A stretch of DNA of 64,000 nucleotides from assembly GCF_002097715.1 (NCBI RefSeq), contig NZ_CP020737.1, positions 3,162,001 through 3,226,000 on the forward strand, written 5' to 3'. Below, piece by piece: positions 46,417 through 54,277 of the stretch. This DNA comes from Burkholderia ubonensis subsp. mesacidophila. Lineage in GTDB: Bacteria > Pseudomonadota > Gammaproteobacteria > Burkholderiales > Burkholderiaceae. Under the pieces are notes generated by a model, which was given only the letters and a program-made list of their open reading frames with translations, had not been told where the DNA came from and ran no database searches. Every line of letters begins with the position of its first letter. Positions within the stretch are counted from its first letter, which is position 1. The position numbers and the translations under genes are program-made.

Positions 46417-47271
46417 ATGGAACCGATTTCAAGCGGCGTCGCGACGACGCTGTCGGCAGACGATCGGGACGCGCTGCGGCGCGCGAAGCAGGTACTGGAA
46501 AGCCCGTCGCTGACGATGAAGCTGACGAGCCTGCTCGGCACGCCGATCGAGAAGATGATCGGCAGGCTGCCGGATTTCGCGACCGGCAAGATCAACGACG
46601 CGACCCAGCTCGCGCTGCGCAAGTGCCTGAACCTCGCGCTGCGCACGCTCGGCAAGGCGCCGGCGCCCGACGCCGACGCGCCCGAAATGCACGACAAGCC
46701 GAGCAACCTGCTGCACAAGCTCGCGGTCGCGACGACGGGCGCCGCCGGCGGCGCGTTCGGCTTCTTCGCGCTGCCGGTCGAGCTGCCGGTCACGACGACG
46801 CTGATCTTCCGCTCGGTCTGCGACATCGCGCGCAGCGAAGGCGAGGACCTGTCGTCGGTGGACACGCAGCTGCAGTGCCTCGCCGTGCTCGGGATGGGCG
46901 GCAACCCGGCGCGCAACGAAGAGGACGCCGATCTCGGCTACTTCGTGCTGCGCGGCGCGCTCGCGCAGGCGATCTCGAAGGCGTCGTCGGACATCACGTC
47001 GAAGGGCATCGGCGCGCACGGCTCGGCCGCGCTGTTCAGGCTCGTGCAGACCGTCGCGTCGCGTTTCTCGGTGCAGGTGACCGAGCAGATGGCGGCGAAG
47101 TCGATCCCGGCGATCGGCGCGGTGCTCGGCGCAACCGTCAACACGCTGTTCATCGATCATTTCCAGCAGATGGCGCACGGCCACTTCACCGTGCGGCGGC
47201 TCGAGCGCAAGTACGGCGCCGCGGCCGTCGAGGCCGCCTATCAGGCGATCGACGCGTCGCCCACGCGCTGA
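46417..47271 (+). CDS. EcsC family protein
   Basis: This 284-residue protein belongs to the EcsC family, with the marker region GAAGGAFGFFALPVELPVTTTLIFRSVCDIAR (split, ~105-140), a hydrophobic stretch, and LQCLAVLGMGG. EcsC in Bacillus is encoded with an ABC transporter affecting secretion, but the molecular role is unknown. It is divergent from the efflux operon and convergent with the esterase gene; the 3' ends overlap by 31 bases. Confidence 0.8.
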   Translation: MEPISSGVATTLSADDRDALRRAKQVLESPSLTMKLTSLLGTPIEKMIGRLPDFATGKINDATQLALRKCLNLALRTLGKAPAPDADAPEMHDKPSNLLHKLAVATTGAAGGAFGFFALPVELPVTTTLIFRSVCDIARSEGEDLSSVDTQLQCLAVLGMGGNPARNEEDADLGYFVLRGALAQAISKASSDITSKGIGAHGSAALFRLVQTVASRFSVQVTEQMAAKSIPAIGAVLGATVNTLFIDHFQQMAHGHFTVRRLERKYGAAAVEAAYQAIDASPTR

Positions 47272-48203
47272 ACCGCCCGCTCGACCGCGACGCGGCGCAG
47301 GAACGCGGCCGCGCGGTCGAGCGCCTGCCGCGACTCCGGCACCATCGGCGCATACAGCTGCCACACGTGCGGCACGTCCGGGCGGATCTCGATCTCGACC
47401 GCGACGCCGGCTGCCTTCGCCTTGTCGGCGACGCGGCGCGAATCGTCGAGCAGCACCTCGTTGCTGGCGACCTGGATGAACAGCGGCGGCAGGCCCGTGA
47501 AATCCGCATAGAGGGGCGACGCGTACGGATGGGTCGGCGACGCGTCGCCGAGATACAGCTTCGCGGCCTTCGGGAACGCGGCGCTAGCGAACATCGGATC
47601 GATGCCGTCATTGGTGCGCAGCGTGTCGCCGGTCGCCGCGAGATCGGTCCACGGCGAGAACAGGATCGCGCCGGCCGGCAGCGGCTCGCCGCGATCGCGC
47701 AGCGCGACCAGCGTCGCGAGCGCGAGGCCGCCGCCCGCCGAATCGCCGCCGAGCACGATCGACTCCGGCGGCGTACCCGCGTCGAGCAGCCGGCGATACG
47801 CTGCGAGCGCGTCGTCCAGCGCAGCCGGGAAGCGGTGTTCCGGCGCGAGCCGGTAATCGAGCGAGAACGAACGCACGCCCGCGCGCTTCGTCAGCCCGAA
47901 CACGAGCTGTCGATGCGTCCTCGACGAACAGAAGTAGTAGCCGCCACCGTGGAAATACAGCAGCGTGCGTCCGGACGCCTGCCCGGGCCCCACCTCCACC
48001 CGTTCGAGCCACTCGCCGCGCAGCGGCGCATCGTCCGGGCCGTAGCATTCGCGCAGGCGATAGCCGGCAGGCGCACGGCGCGGCACCCACATCCGCAAGT
48101 CCGTGAAGCGCCGGGCACGCGCGGGATCGAGCACGGGACGCGCCGTCTCGGGGCGGAACTGCCAGCGCAGCAGCCAGCAGGCGAACTTGCTTTGCCAACT
48201 CAT
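47241..48203 (-). CDS. Alpha/beta hydrolase fold-3 esterase (HSL family)
   Basis: This 320-residue hydrolase has the oxyanion motif YFHGGGYYF (HGGG 85-88), the nucleophile elbow GGDSAGGG (S155), an Asp in the C-terminal part and the catalytic His in RPDVPHVW. It matches hormone-sensitive-lipase-type (family IV) carboxylesterases acting on short esters. ATG 48203 with GGAG upstream is preferred over a GTG three codons earlier. Its 3' end overlaps ecsC. Confidence 0.87.
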   Translation of the reverse strand: MSWQSKFACWLLRWQFRPETARPVLDPARARRFTDLRMWVPRRAPAGYRLRECYGPDDAPLRGEWLERVEVGPGQASGRTLLYFHGGGYYFCSSRTHRQLVFGLTKRAGVRSFSLDYRLAPEHRFPAALDDALAAYRRLLDAGTPPESIVLGGDSAGGGLALATLVALRDRGEPLPAGAILFSPWTDLAATGDTLRTNDGIDPMFASAAFPKAAKLYLGDASPTHPYASPLYADFTGLPPLFIQVASNEVLLDDSRRVADKAKAAGVAVEIEIRPDVPHVWQLYAPMVPESRQALDRAAAFLRRVAVERAVQRVGDASIA

Positions 48204-48299
48204 CGGACGCACTCCATCACGTGTTACGCAAATGTCACGATGGTACGTGCGATTGTTCCCGTGCCGTTCGACGAATGGCTCTATATCAAACGCCCCCGC

Positions 48300-48734
48300 T
48301 CAGCCGGCCGGCAGCACCTGCCCGCGAATCTCGCCGGACGGATGCTCCTTCGTCTGGATGTTGAAGTACCACTTGCCAGCCATCAGGTCGGTCACCTGCG
48401 CATCGTTCAGCTCCTTCGCACCCCGGATCGGGCTCGCGAGGCCGCCCTTCGGCATCGGCACCTGCACGCCGGCGTTCTGCCCGACGGACGCCGGCCCGTG
48501 GAAATGCGCGGCGGCGGCCGGGCCGGTCAGGTCCTTGTAGGTGATCGTCCATTGCAACGTGTGCGTGGCCGTGTCGTAAGTCGCGTCGACCTTGCCCGAA
48601 CCGTGGCTGGTGGTGGGCGGCACCTCGCTCGACGGCTGAAGGTCGGCAGCCAGGCGAACCGTTTCGGCGGCGGCGCTGCCGGCGGCCAGCACGCCCACGA
48701 GCAACGCCACCTGGAGGAAACGCAGCTTCGGCAT
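48300..48734 (-). CDS. CHRD domain secreted protein
   Basis: This 144-residue protein has a signal peptide (MPKLRFLQVALLVGVLAAGS up to AAA, ~residue 23) and one CHRD domain (AAAHFHGPASVGQNAG and SGEIRGQVLP). Bacterial CHRD proteins are periplasmic or extracellular with unknown function, named after the chordin domain. GGAG lies 6 bases before the start. It stands alone, divergent from the candidate small RNA region. Confidence 0.85.
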   Translation of the reverse strand: MPKLRFLQVALLVGVLAAGSAAAETVRLAADLQPSSEVPPTTSHGSGKVDATYDTATHTLQWTITYKDLTGPAAAAHFHGPASVGQNAGVQVPMPKGGLASPIRGAKELNDAQVTDLMAGKWYFNIQTKEHPSGEIRGQVLPAG

Positions 48735-48889
48735 GGAATCTCCTTGTACGACGGTGTGCGCCATCCGGACGGACGACGTCCCGCCCATGTTAGTCGATCG
48801 GCGCCGGTCAGTGAGTGCGTCGGCCAGACTGACGCATCCTGGAACAGACCTTTCCAGCAAGACGCCTGAATCCACGCGCGGCCTTTCGC
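48735..48889. other. Upstream region of the CHRD gene
   Basis: This part of the gap between the CHRD and aldolase genes should contain the leftward CHRD promoter. I see no ORF worth calling and no clear operator in it. Confidence 0.35.
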
Positions 48890-48895
48890 TACACT

Positions 48896-48972
48896 TCGTT
48901 TCACAGTTGCTTGTTTCCTTCGTCCGAAGGAGTCTGCGAGTATTTACGCGGCCACCCGGCCGCGTTTTTTTT
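48896..48972 (+). ncRNA. Candidate small RNA ending at an orphan terminator
   Basis: No rightward gene ends before this terminator and none starts after it. The stretch holds a perfect hairpin, CCTTCG/CGAAGG around two bases (48917-48930), and then a terminator hairpin. A weak -10-like TACACT sits at 48890-48895. The size (~75-80 bases) and structure fit a small regulatory RNA, but the promoter is poor and the 5' end is a guess. Confidence 0.4.
48946..48972 (+). terminator. Strong Rho-independent terminator with no gene upstream
   Basis: ACGCGGCC and GGCCGCGT form a perfect 8-bp stem with a short loop, followed by eight T. It works rightward only; the other side is not T-rich. It is the best single terminator of the region and has no rightward coding sequence within 1.5 kb. 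Confidence 0.9.
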
Positions 48973-49082
48973 GCCTGCAGCACGGACGAACACGGCATTC
49001 CCGCGACGCGCGGCCGAATGTCAAGGATCTCGAATCATTGCCGCCATCGCCCGGCGCATCGGTCGAGATCGAGCCACGCGCT

Positions 49083-49856
49083 TCAACCGCGATAACCCGG
49101 ATCGATGCGATCGACGATGCGCTGCAGCGCATCGAACGCGTCCTGCCCCGCGCCGTGCTTCGGGTCGAAGTTCAGCGAGTCGCGCACGCACGCCTCCAGC
49201 ACCGGCGGCGCGATCGGCAGCGGGTCGCCGATCGCGTGCGTCGCGACCTGCACTTCGCACGCGCGATTGAGCAGCCACATCAGCGAGAACGTCTGCGCGA
49301 GCGTGCGCCCGATCGTGACCGGCCCGTGGTTCCTCAGCAGCAGCACGGGCCGTCCGCCGGCGCTCGCGACGATGCGCCGGCCTTCGTCGAGATGCACCGT
49401 GATCCCTTCGAAGTCGTGATACGCCACCTTGCCGTACAGCTGCGCCGCGTAGAAGTTCGAGAACGACAGGCCGCCGCGCGAACTGCACACGGCCATCGCG
49501 GGCGTCGTGTGCACGTGCATCACGCAATGCGCATCCGGCAGCGCGGCATGGATCGCACCGTGGAACGTGAAGCCCGCCGGATTGATCGGCCAGTCGGAAT
49601 GGCCGATCACGTTGCCGTCGATGTCGACCTTGACGAGATTCGACGCGCACACCTCGCGGTAATGCAGGCCGAACGGATTGATCAGGAAATGCCCGTCGGC
49701 ATCCGGCACGCGCAGCGAGATATGGTTGTAGATCAGCTCGGTCCAGCCGAGATGATCGAAGATGCGGTACGCGGCCGCGAGCTGCACGCGCGCCTGCCAT
49801 TCGGCGTCGGAGAAGCGGGCGGGACGGGAAAACGGCTGGTTCGGTACGTGATGCAT
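49083..49856 (-). CDS. Class II aldolase/adducin family protein
   Basis: This 257-residue protein of the class II aldolase/adducin family has the zinc-binding MHVHTTPAMAV (HxH at ~107-109) and a later RNHGPVTIG that supplies a third His. Bacterial members cleave or epimerise sugar phosphates or act on small hydroxy acids; the exact substrate is not evident. Start ATG 49856 encodes MHHVPNQPF; longer in-frame extensions look non-coding. It stands alone between the candidate RNA and a 226-base gap. Confidence 0.8.
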   Translation of the reverse strand: MHHVPNQPFSRPARFSDAEWQARVQLAAAYRIFDHLGWTELIYNHISLRVPDADGHFLINPFGLHYREVCASNLVKVDIDGNVIGHSDWPINPAGFTFHGAIHAALPDAHCVMHVHTTPAMAVCSSRGGLSFSNFYAAQLYGKVAYHDFEGITVHLDEGRRIVASAGGRPVLLLRNHGPVTIGRTLAQTFSLMWLLNRACEVQVATHAIGDPLPIAPPVLEACVRDSLNFDPKHGAGQDAFDALQRIVDRIDPGYRG

Positions 49857-50082
49857 GCGAGTGCTCCGTTTGAGCAGGCGCGTGCCGGGCCGCACCGCGG
49901 CGGCGTCGCACGTCGTCTCCTGGCGCCGGGGCCGTGCGGGCCGGCGCATTACATGTCGCCGCCGGGGCGGGCCGCACGCGACGTGCGGCGGTTCCGGCAG
50001 CACCGTCACGATTCCATGATCGTTGCGCACACAACCATAGCACCTTTCCACGCGCACCGGAACGGCGACCGCCGACCGGTCC

Positions 50083-51708
50083 TTATAGCTGGTCGTCGAC
50101 CGGCAGCAGCATGAACACGCCGGTCAGCAGGTTGCGCAGCAGCCCCGCATGCGGATCGACGTGATAGGTGCGCGGCACCCCGTCGTCGGTGCCGGTCCAC
50201 GTCAGCTCGGACGCGCCGGGCTCCGACAGCGCCGCAAGCTGCACGCAATAGCTTTCGTCGGGCTGCGTCGCCCGCGCGAAGATCGTCGCGACCTGCTGCG
50301 CGAGCGCCGGGCTGTGGACCACGAGCGCCATCTCGGTATTGAGGTATACGGAGCGCGGATCGAGGTTCATCGAGCCGATCACGAGGATCTCCCGGTCGAT
50401 CACGTAGGCCTTCGCGTGCAGGCTCGCGCGCGAGCGCGAGCCGAACAGCCGCGTCCGCGGCCGGCCCGGTCGCGCCTTGTATTCGTAGAGCTCGACGCCG
50501 TGCTGCAGCAGCGGCACGCGGTACGGGCCGTAGCCGGCCTGCACGGCCACCGCGTCGGTCGCGGCGAGCGAGTTCGTCAGGATCGCGACGCGCACGCCGC
50601 GCGCGGCGGTGTCGCCGAGGATCTTCACGCCCGCGTCATGCGGCACGAAATACGGCGAGAACGCGAGGAATTCGTGTTGCGCGCCGCGGGTCAGCTCGAC
50701 GAGGCGCCGCATCGGCGGACTCACGTAGCCGTCGGTGGGCTGCGCGACCTTGTCCGGCGCGTCGGCCTCGAACTCGGCCGGCGCCCAGACGAGGCCGAGC
50801 TCGTCGCGCGCGATCTGCTGCGCAAGCGGCGTCGCGTTCAGCGGCTTCGCGTTGTACGGCTCCGCATTCTTGCGCCAGTGCGCGCGCAATTCGTCGCGCA
50901 TCGCGTCGAGATCCTTCGGATCGAACGTCTGACGATTCAGCACCCGCAGCGGATAGCTGCTGCCGCTCGCCCAATACGCATCGAAGCTCGCGGAGATGTC
51001 CTGTGTCACGGGGCCGGCCGCGAGCACGTCGAGATCGCGGAACTGCAGCGTCGGGCTCGCGCTGAAATACTCGTCGCCGAGATTGCGGCCGCCGACGATC
51101 GCGATCCGGTTGTCGGCGATCATCGCCTTGTTGTGCATCCGGCGCGTGAAGCGGTCGATCCGTGTGAAGAAATTCGTCGTGCGCTGCATCATGCCCTGCT
51201 GCGACGCGCCGAACGGGTTGAACACGCGGATCTCGATGTTCGGGTGCGTGTCCAGCGCGGCCATCACGCGGTCGATGTCGCGGAAGTTCAGGTCGTCGAC
51301 CAGCATCCGCACCCGCACGCCGCGATCGGCCGCGTGCAGCGCGGCGCCGAGCAGCAGCTTGCCGGTCGTGTCCTCGGTCGCGATGTAGTACTGCATGTCG
51401 AGCGTGCGGGTCGCCGCGCGGGCGAGCGCGATGCGCATCTGCAGTGCGGCGGCGCCGTCCGCGAGCAGGCGGAAGCCCGATTCGCCCGGATGCGCAGCCT
51501 CGGGCGCGGCGAGCGCGTCGCGCAGCGGCGTCGCGGCATCGGCGGGCAATGCGTGCGACACCGTGCGCTCGAGCGTGGTGGCGCTCGGATGCATCGCGCA
51601 CGCGGCGACGAGCGACAGCAGCGCGCAGACGGCCAGCGCGCGGGTCGAGCGACAGGCGGCGCGCCACGCATGGGCGGCCGGTGCGCGCCGGAGGACGGAC
51701 AGGAGCAC
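50083..51708 (-). CDS. clsC: Phospholipase D family lipoprotein, ClsC-like cardiolipin synthase
   Basis: This 541-residue protein has a lipoprotein signal with lipobox LVAAC (C37) and two HKD motifs, MHNKAMIADNRIAIVGGRNL and LHAKAYVIDREILVIGSMNL. Size and motif spacing match ClsC, which makes cardiolipin from PE and PG in E. coli. The window thus contains two different cardiolipin-synthase-like genes. The lipobox predicts a periplasmic, membrane-anchored location, unlike the first copy. Confidence 0.82.
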   Translation of the reverse strand: MLLSVLRRAPAAHAWRAACRSTRALAVCALLSLVAACAMHPSATTLERTVSHALPADAATPLRDALAAPEAAHPGESGFRLLADGAAALQMRIALARAATRTLDMQYYIATEDTTGKLLLGAALHAADRGVRVRMLVDDLNFRDIDRVMAALDTHPNIEIRVFNPFGASQQGMMQRTTNFFTRIDRFTRRMHNKAMIADNRIAIVGGRNLGDEYFSASPTLQFRDLDVLAAGPVTQDISASFDAYWASGSSYPLRVLNRQTFDPKDLDAMRDELRAHWRKNAEPYNAKPLNATPLAQQIARDELGLVWAPAEFEADAPDKVAQPTDGYVSPPMRRLVELTRGAQHEFLAFSPYFVPHDAGVKILGDTAARGVRVAILTNSLAATDAVAVQAGYGPYRVPLLQHGVELYEYKARPGRPRTRLFGSRSRASLHAKAYVIDREILVIGSMNLDPRSVYLNTEMALVVHSPALAQQVATIFARATQPDESYCVQLAALSEPGASELTWTGTDDGVPRTYHVDPHAGLLRNLLTGVFMLLPVDDQL

Positions 51709-51917
51709 GGGGCGTTCTCGACAGGCGGATCAACCATCCCGCACACGCTCTGGCGCGCGGCTGACGGGCGAATTCAGGTGAATTCGGGCGATTCTAAGTG
51801 GCGCCGGATGACACGGTCAATCGCGCACGCCCGGCGGGCGGACGGCTGAACGGGCGGTCCGCACGGGCCGCAGCCGGCGGCGCATGCGCGACGCCCTGCG
51901 ATCTGGTCCAACCAATC
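51709..51917. other. Gap between clsC-like and lldR genes
   Basis: Apart from an LldR-like site at 51903-51916, I see no gene. The clsC-like promoter should lie in this leftward upstream region. Confidence 0.4.
51903..51916. promoter_or_regulatory. Second LldR-like site at the 3' end of lldR
   Basis: CTGGTCCAACCAAT resembles the operator at 52675-52689. Flanking bases also match, so about 28 bases on the two sides of lldR are related. It lies 2 bases beyond the lldR stop and may serve as an auxiliary operator for looping. Confidence 0.45.
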
Positions 51918-52634
51918 TCAGCCCGCGTCGCCGCGCCGCTCGAAGTGACTGCGCACGTAGTCGATGTGCGTCTGCATCGCGGTGCGCGCCTCCTCGGGCC
52001 GCTGCGCGCAGATCGCGTCGCAGACGACCCGGTGCTGCCGCAGCAGCTGCTCCGCCGCGCCCGCGTCCTGCTCGCTCATTCCGGTCGCGTTGACCGTGAT
52101 GTGCTCGCGCAGCATGCCGATCACGCTCGTATGCAGGTGCAGGAACATCGTGTTGTGCGATGCGAGCGCGATCGCCTCGTGCAGCTTCGAGTCGGTCGCC
52201 GCCTCGACCGCCCGGTCGTCGTTCGCGTGCGCGGCTTCCAACTCGCGCATCAGCGCGCGGATCCGGCGACGGTCGCCCGCGTCGGCGCGCAGCGCGGCGA
52301 AATAGGCGGTCGCGCCCTCCAGCACGCGGCGGAACTCGAGGATGTCGTCGCGCAGCGCCGGATGGTCGGCGACGAGCTGCCCCCACGGCGAAGCGATGCC
52401 CGCGCGCAGCTGGTCCGTCACGTACACGCCCGCGCCGCGCCGGCTCTGCAGCAGGCCGCGCGCGACGAGCCGCTGGGTCGCCTCGCGGATCGTGTTGCGC
52501 GCGACGCCGTACTGCTCCGCGAGCACCCGCTCCGCCGGCAGCCGGGCGCCGGCCGGCCACGTGCCGTCGAGCAGCGCCGTCTCGATCTTGCGCATCACCA
52601 CTTCGGTCCGGCCACGGGCCGCCATGCCTGCCAT
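51918..52634 (-). CDS. lldR: GntR/FadR family regulator of lactate use (LldR type)
   Basis: This 238-residue regulator has an N-terminal GntR winged helix (residues ~10-75; RLPAERVLAEQYGVARNTIREATQ) and a C-terminal FCD ligand domain (~95-225). It is divergent from lutA. E. coli LldR binds L-lactate to relieve repression of lldPRD. GGAGACCCGACG precedes ATG 52634. Operator-like palindromes flank the gene on both sides. Confidence 0.88.
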   Translation of the reverse strand: MAGMAARGRTEVVMRKIETALLDGTWPAGARLPAERVLAEQYGVARNTIREATQRLVARGLLQSRRGAGVYVTDQLRAGIASPWGQLVADHPALRDDILEFRRVLEGATAYFAALRADAGDRRRIRALMRELEAAHANDDRAVEAATDSKLHEAIALASHNTMFLHLHTSVIGMLREHITVNATGMSEQDAGAAEQLLRQHRVVCDAICAQRPEEARTAMQTHIDYVRSHFERRGDAG

Positions 52635-52674
52635 CGTCGGGTCTCCAGAACACCGGGCGGCGCGATTGGCCCAA

Positions 52675-52689
52675 CCAATTTGAGCCGAC
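52675..52689. promoter_or_regulatory. LldR operator in the lldR-lutA divergent region
   Basis: ATTGGCCCAACCAAT is an inverted repeat of ATTGG/CCAAT around five bases, very close to the known E. coli LldR operator pattern (AATTGG...CCAATT). It lies 41 bases upstream of lldR and 68 bases upstream of lutA, where it can repress both. Confidence 0.75.
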
Positions 52690-52757
52690 GCGCCGTCGCG
52701 GGAATTATGCAGCGAAAGCCGTCCCGCGTGCCGGGCCGCCGTCCCCTGGAGCGAGAC

Positions 52758-53558
52758 ATGAACGAAAGGCAGTACCCCCCGGCCGCACCCGCGGACGTCT
52801 ATCTGTTCGCGACCTGCCTGGTCGACCTGTTCGTCCCCGACGCCGGGCTCGACGCGGTGCGGCTGCTGGAGCGCGAGGGCCTGACCGTCCACTACCCGCG
52901 GGGCCAGAGCTGCTGCGGGCAGCCCGCCTACAGCAGCGGCAATCCCGACGAGGCACGCCGCGTCGCCGCCGCGCAGCTCGACCTGTTCAGCGAACCGTGG
53001 CCCGTGATCGTCCCGTCCGGCTCGTGCGCGGGCATGATGCGGCACCATTGGCCGGCCCTGTTCGCCGACGATCCCGTGAACGGCGCGAAAGCCCACGCGA
53101 TCGCCGAACGCGTGTACGAACTCGCCGAATTCCTCGTCCAAGTGCTCGGCGTGCGGCTCGACGCGCTCGCCGCGTCCGCTCAGCCGGACGAGCGCGTGGT
53201 CCTGCATACGTCGTGCGCGGCCCGGCGCGAAATGGGCACGCGCGCACATGGCGTCGCGCTCGTCGACGCGCTGCCCGGCGTGACCCGTATCGAACACGAA
53301 CGCGAATCCGAATGCTGCGGCTTCGGCGGCACGTTCTCGCTGAAGCATCCCGACATCTCCGGCGCGATGGTGCGCGACAAGGTCGCGTCGGCGTGCGCAA
53401 CCGGCTGCGACCGGCTCGTGTCCGCCGACTGCGGCTGCCTGCTGAACATCGGCCATGCGGCTGCGAAAGCCGGCGCGCCGCTGCCGGTCGAGCATCTCGC
53501 GAGCTTCCTGTGGCGCCGCACCGCCGGCGCGGCGTCGCTGCGCGGAGACGACCGATGA
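52758..53558 (+). CDS. lutA: Lactate utilisation protein LutA / LldE (CCG Fe-S protein)
   Basis: This 266-residue protein consists of two CCG domains (GQSCCGQPAYSSG, SGSCAGMM, HTSCAARR and ESECCGFGGTF), which bind iron-sulfur centres as in heterodisulfide reductase. With LutB and LutC it makes the L-lactate dehydrogenase complex feeding the quinone pool. Its stop overlaps the lutC ATG by 4 bases. It is the first gene of the LldR-controlled operon. Confidence 0.92.
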   Translation: MNERQYPPAAPADVYLFATCLVDLFVPDAGLDAVRLLEREGLTVHYPRGQSCCGQPAYSSGNPDEARRVAAAQLDLFSEPWPVIVPSGSCAGMMRHHWPALFADDPVNGAKAHAIAERVYELAEFLVQVLGVRLDALAASAQPDERVVLHTSCAARREMGTRAHGVALVDALPGVTRIEHERESECCGFGGTFSLKHPDISGAMVRDKVASACATGCDRLVSADCGCLLNIGHAAAKAGAPLPVEHLASFLWRRTAGAASLRGDDR

Positions 53559-54277
53559 GCGCGCGCGACGCCATCCTCGCGCGGCTGCGCGCCGCCGCCC
53601 CGGCCGCCGCACCTGACACCGCCCCGCTCGACGCCTGCATCGACCGCCACTACGCGGCCCGGCGCGCCGCCGCCCCGGCCGATCCGCACGCGCTCGCGCA
53701 GGCGATGCAGGCCGCGCTCGCCGCGTCGCACGCCGACGTCTGGTGCGCGGACGCGGCAGCGTGGCCCGCGCAGCTCGCCGCACGCCTTGCCGCGGCCGGC
53801 GTGCGCCGGCTGCTGCTCGACCCGGCCCGCGCCGAGTCGGCGGCGCTGGTCCACGCGCTGCCCGACACCGTCGCGACCGTGCCGTTCGACCGGCCGATCG
53901 ACGCGTGGAAAGCCGAGCTGTTCGACACGATCGACGCGGGCTTCACGGTCGCGCGCTCGGGCATCGCGGCGACCGGCACGGTCGTGCTCGCGCCCGACGC
54001 CGGCACGCCGCGCACCGTGTCGCTGGTGCCGCCGCTGCACGTCGCGCTCGTCCACGCGCGCACGCTGCACGCGGACCTGCATGCGGCCGTGCACGCCGAA
54101 CGCTGGCAGGCGGGCATGCCGACCAATCTCGTGCTGGTGTCGGGGCCGTCGAAGACCTCCGACATCCAGCAGACGCTCGCGTACGGCGCGCACGGCCCGC
54201 GCCGCCTGTGGGTCGTGATCGTCACCGATCCGGCCGACGCCGCGGACCCGCGCGATCGCCAAGGAGCTTCGCGATGA
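53555..54277 (+). CDS. lutC: Lactate utilisation protein LutC / LldG (LUD domain)
   Basis: This 240-residue protein has a LUD domain in its C-terminal half (GIAATGTVVLAPDAGTPRTVSLVPPLHVALV and LVSGPSKTSDIQQTLAYGAHGPRRLWV, both split). It is a conserved subunit of the LutABC lactate oxidation complex. The N-terminal half is Ala-rich. Here lutC comes before lutB, the reverse of the Bacillus order, and both junctions are ATGA overlaps. Confidence 0.9.
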   Translation: MSARDAILARLRAAAPAAAPDTAPLDACIDRHYAARRAAAPADPHALAQAMQAALAASHADVWCADAAAWPAQLAARLAAAGVRRLLLDPARAESAALVHALPDTVATVPFDRPIDAWKAELFDTIDAGFTVARSGIAATGTVVLAPDAGTPRTVSLVPPLHVALVHARTLHADLHAAVHAERWQAGMPTNLVLVSGPSKTSDIQQTLAYGAHGPRRLWVVIVTDPADAADPRDRQGASR

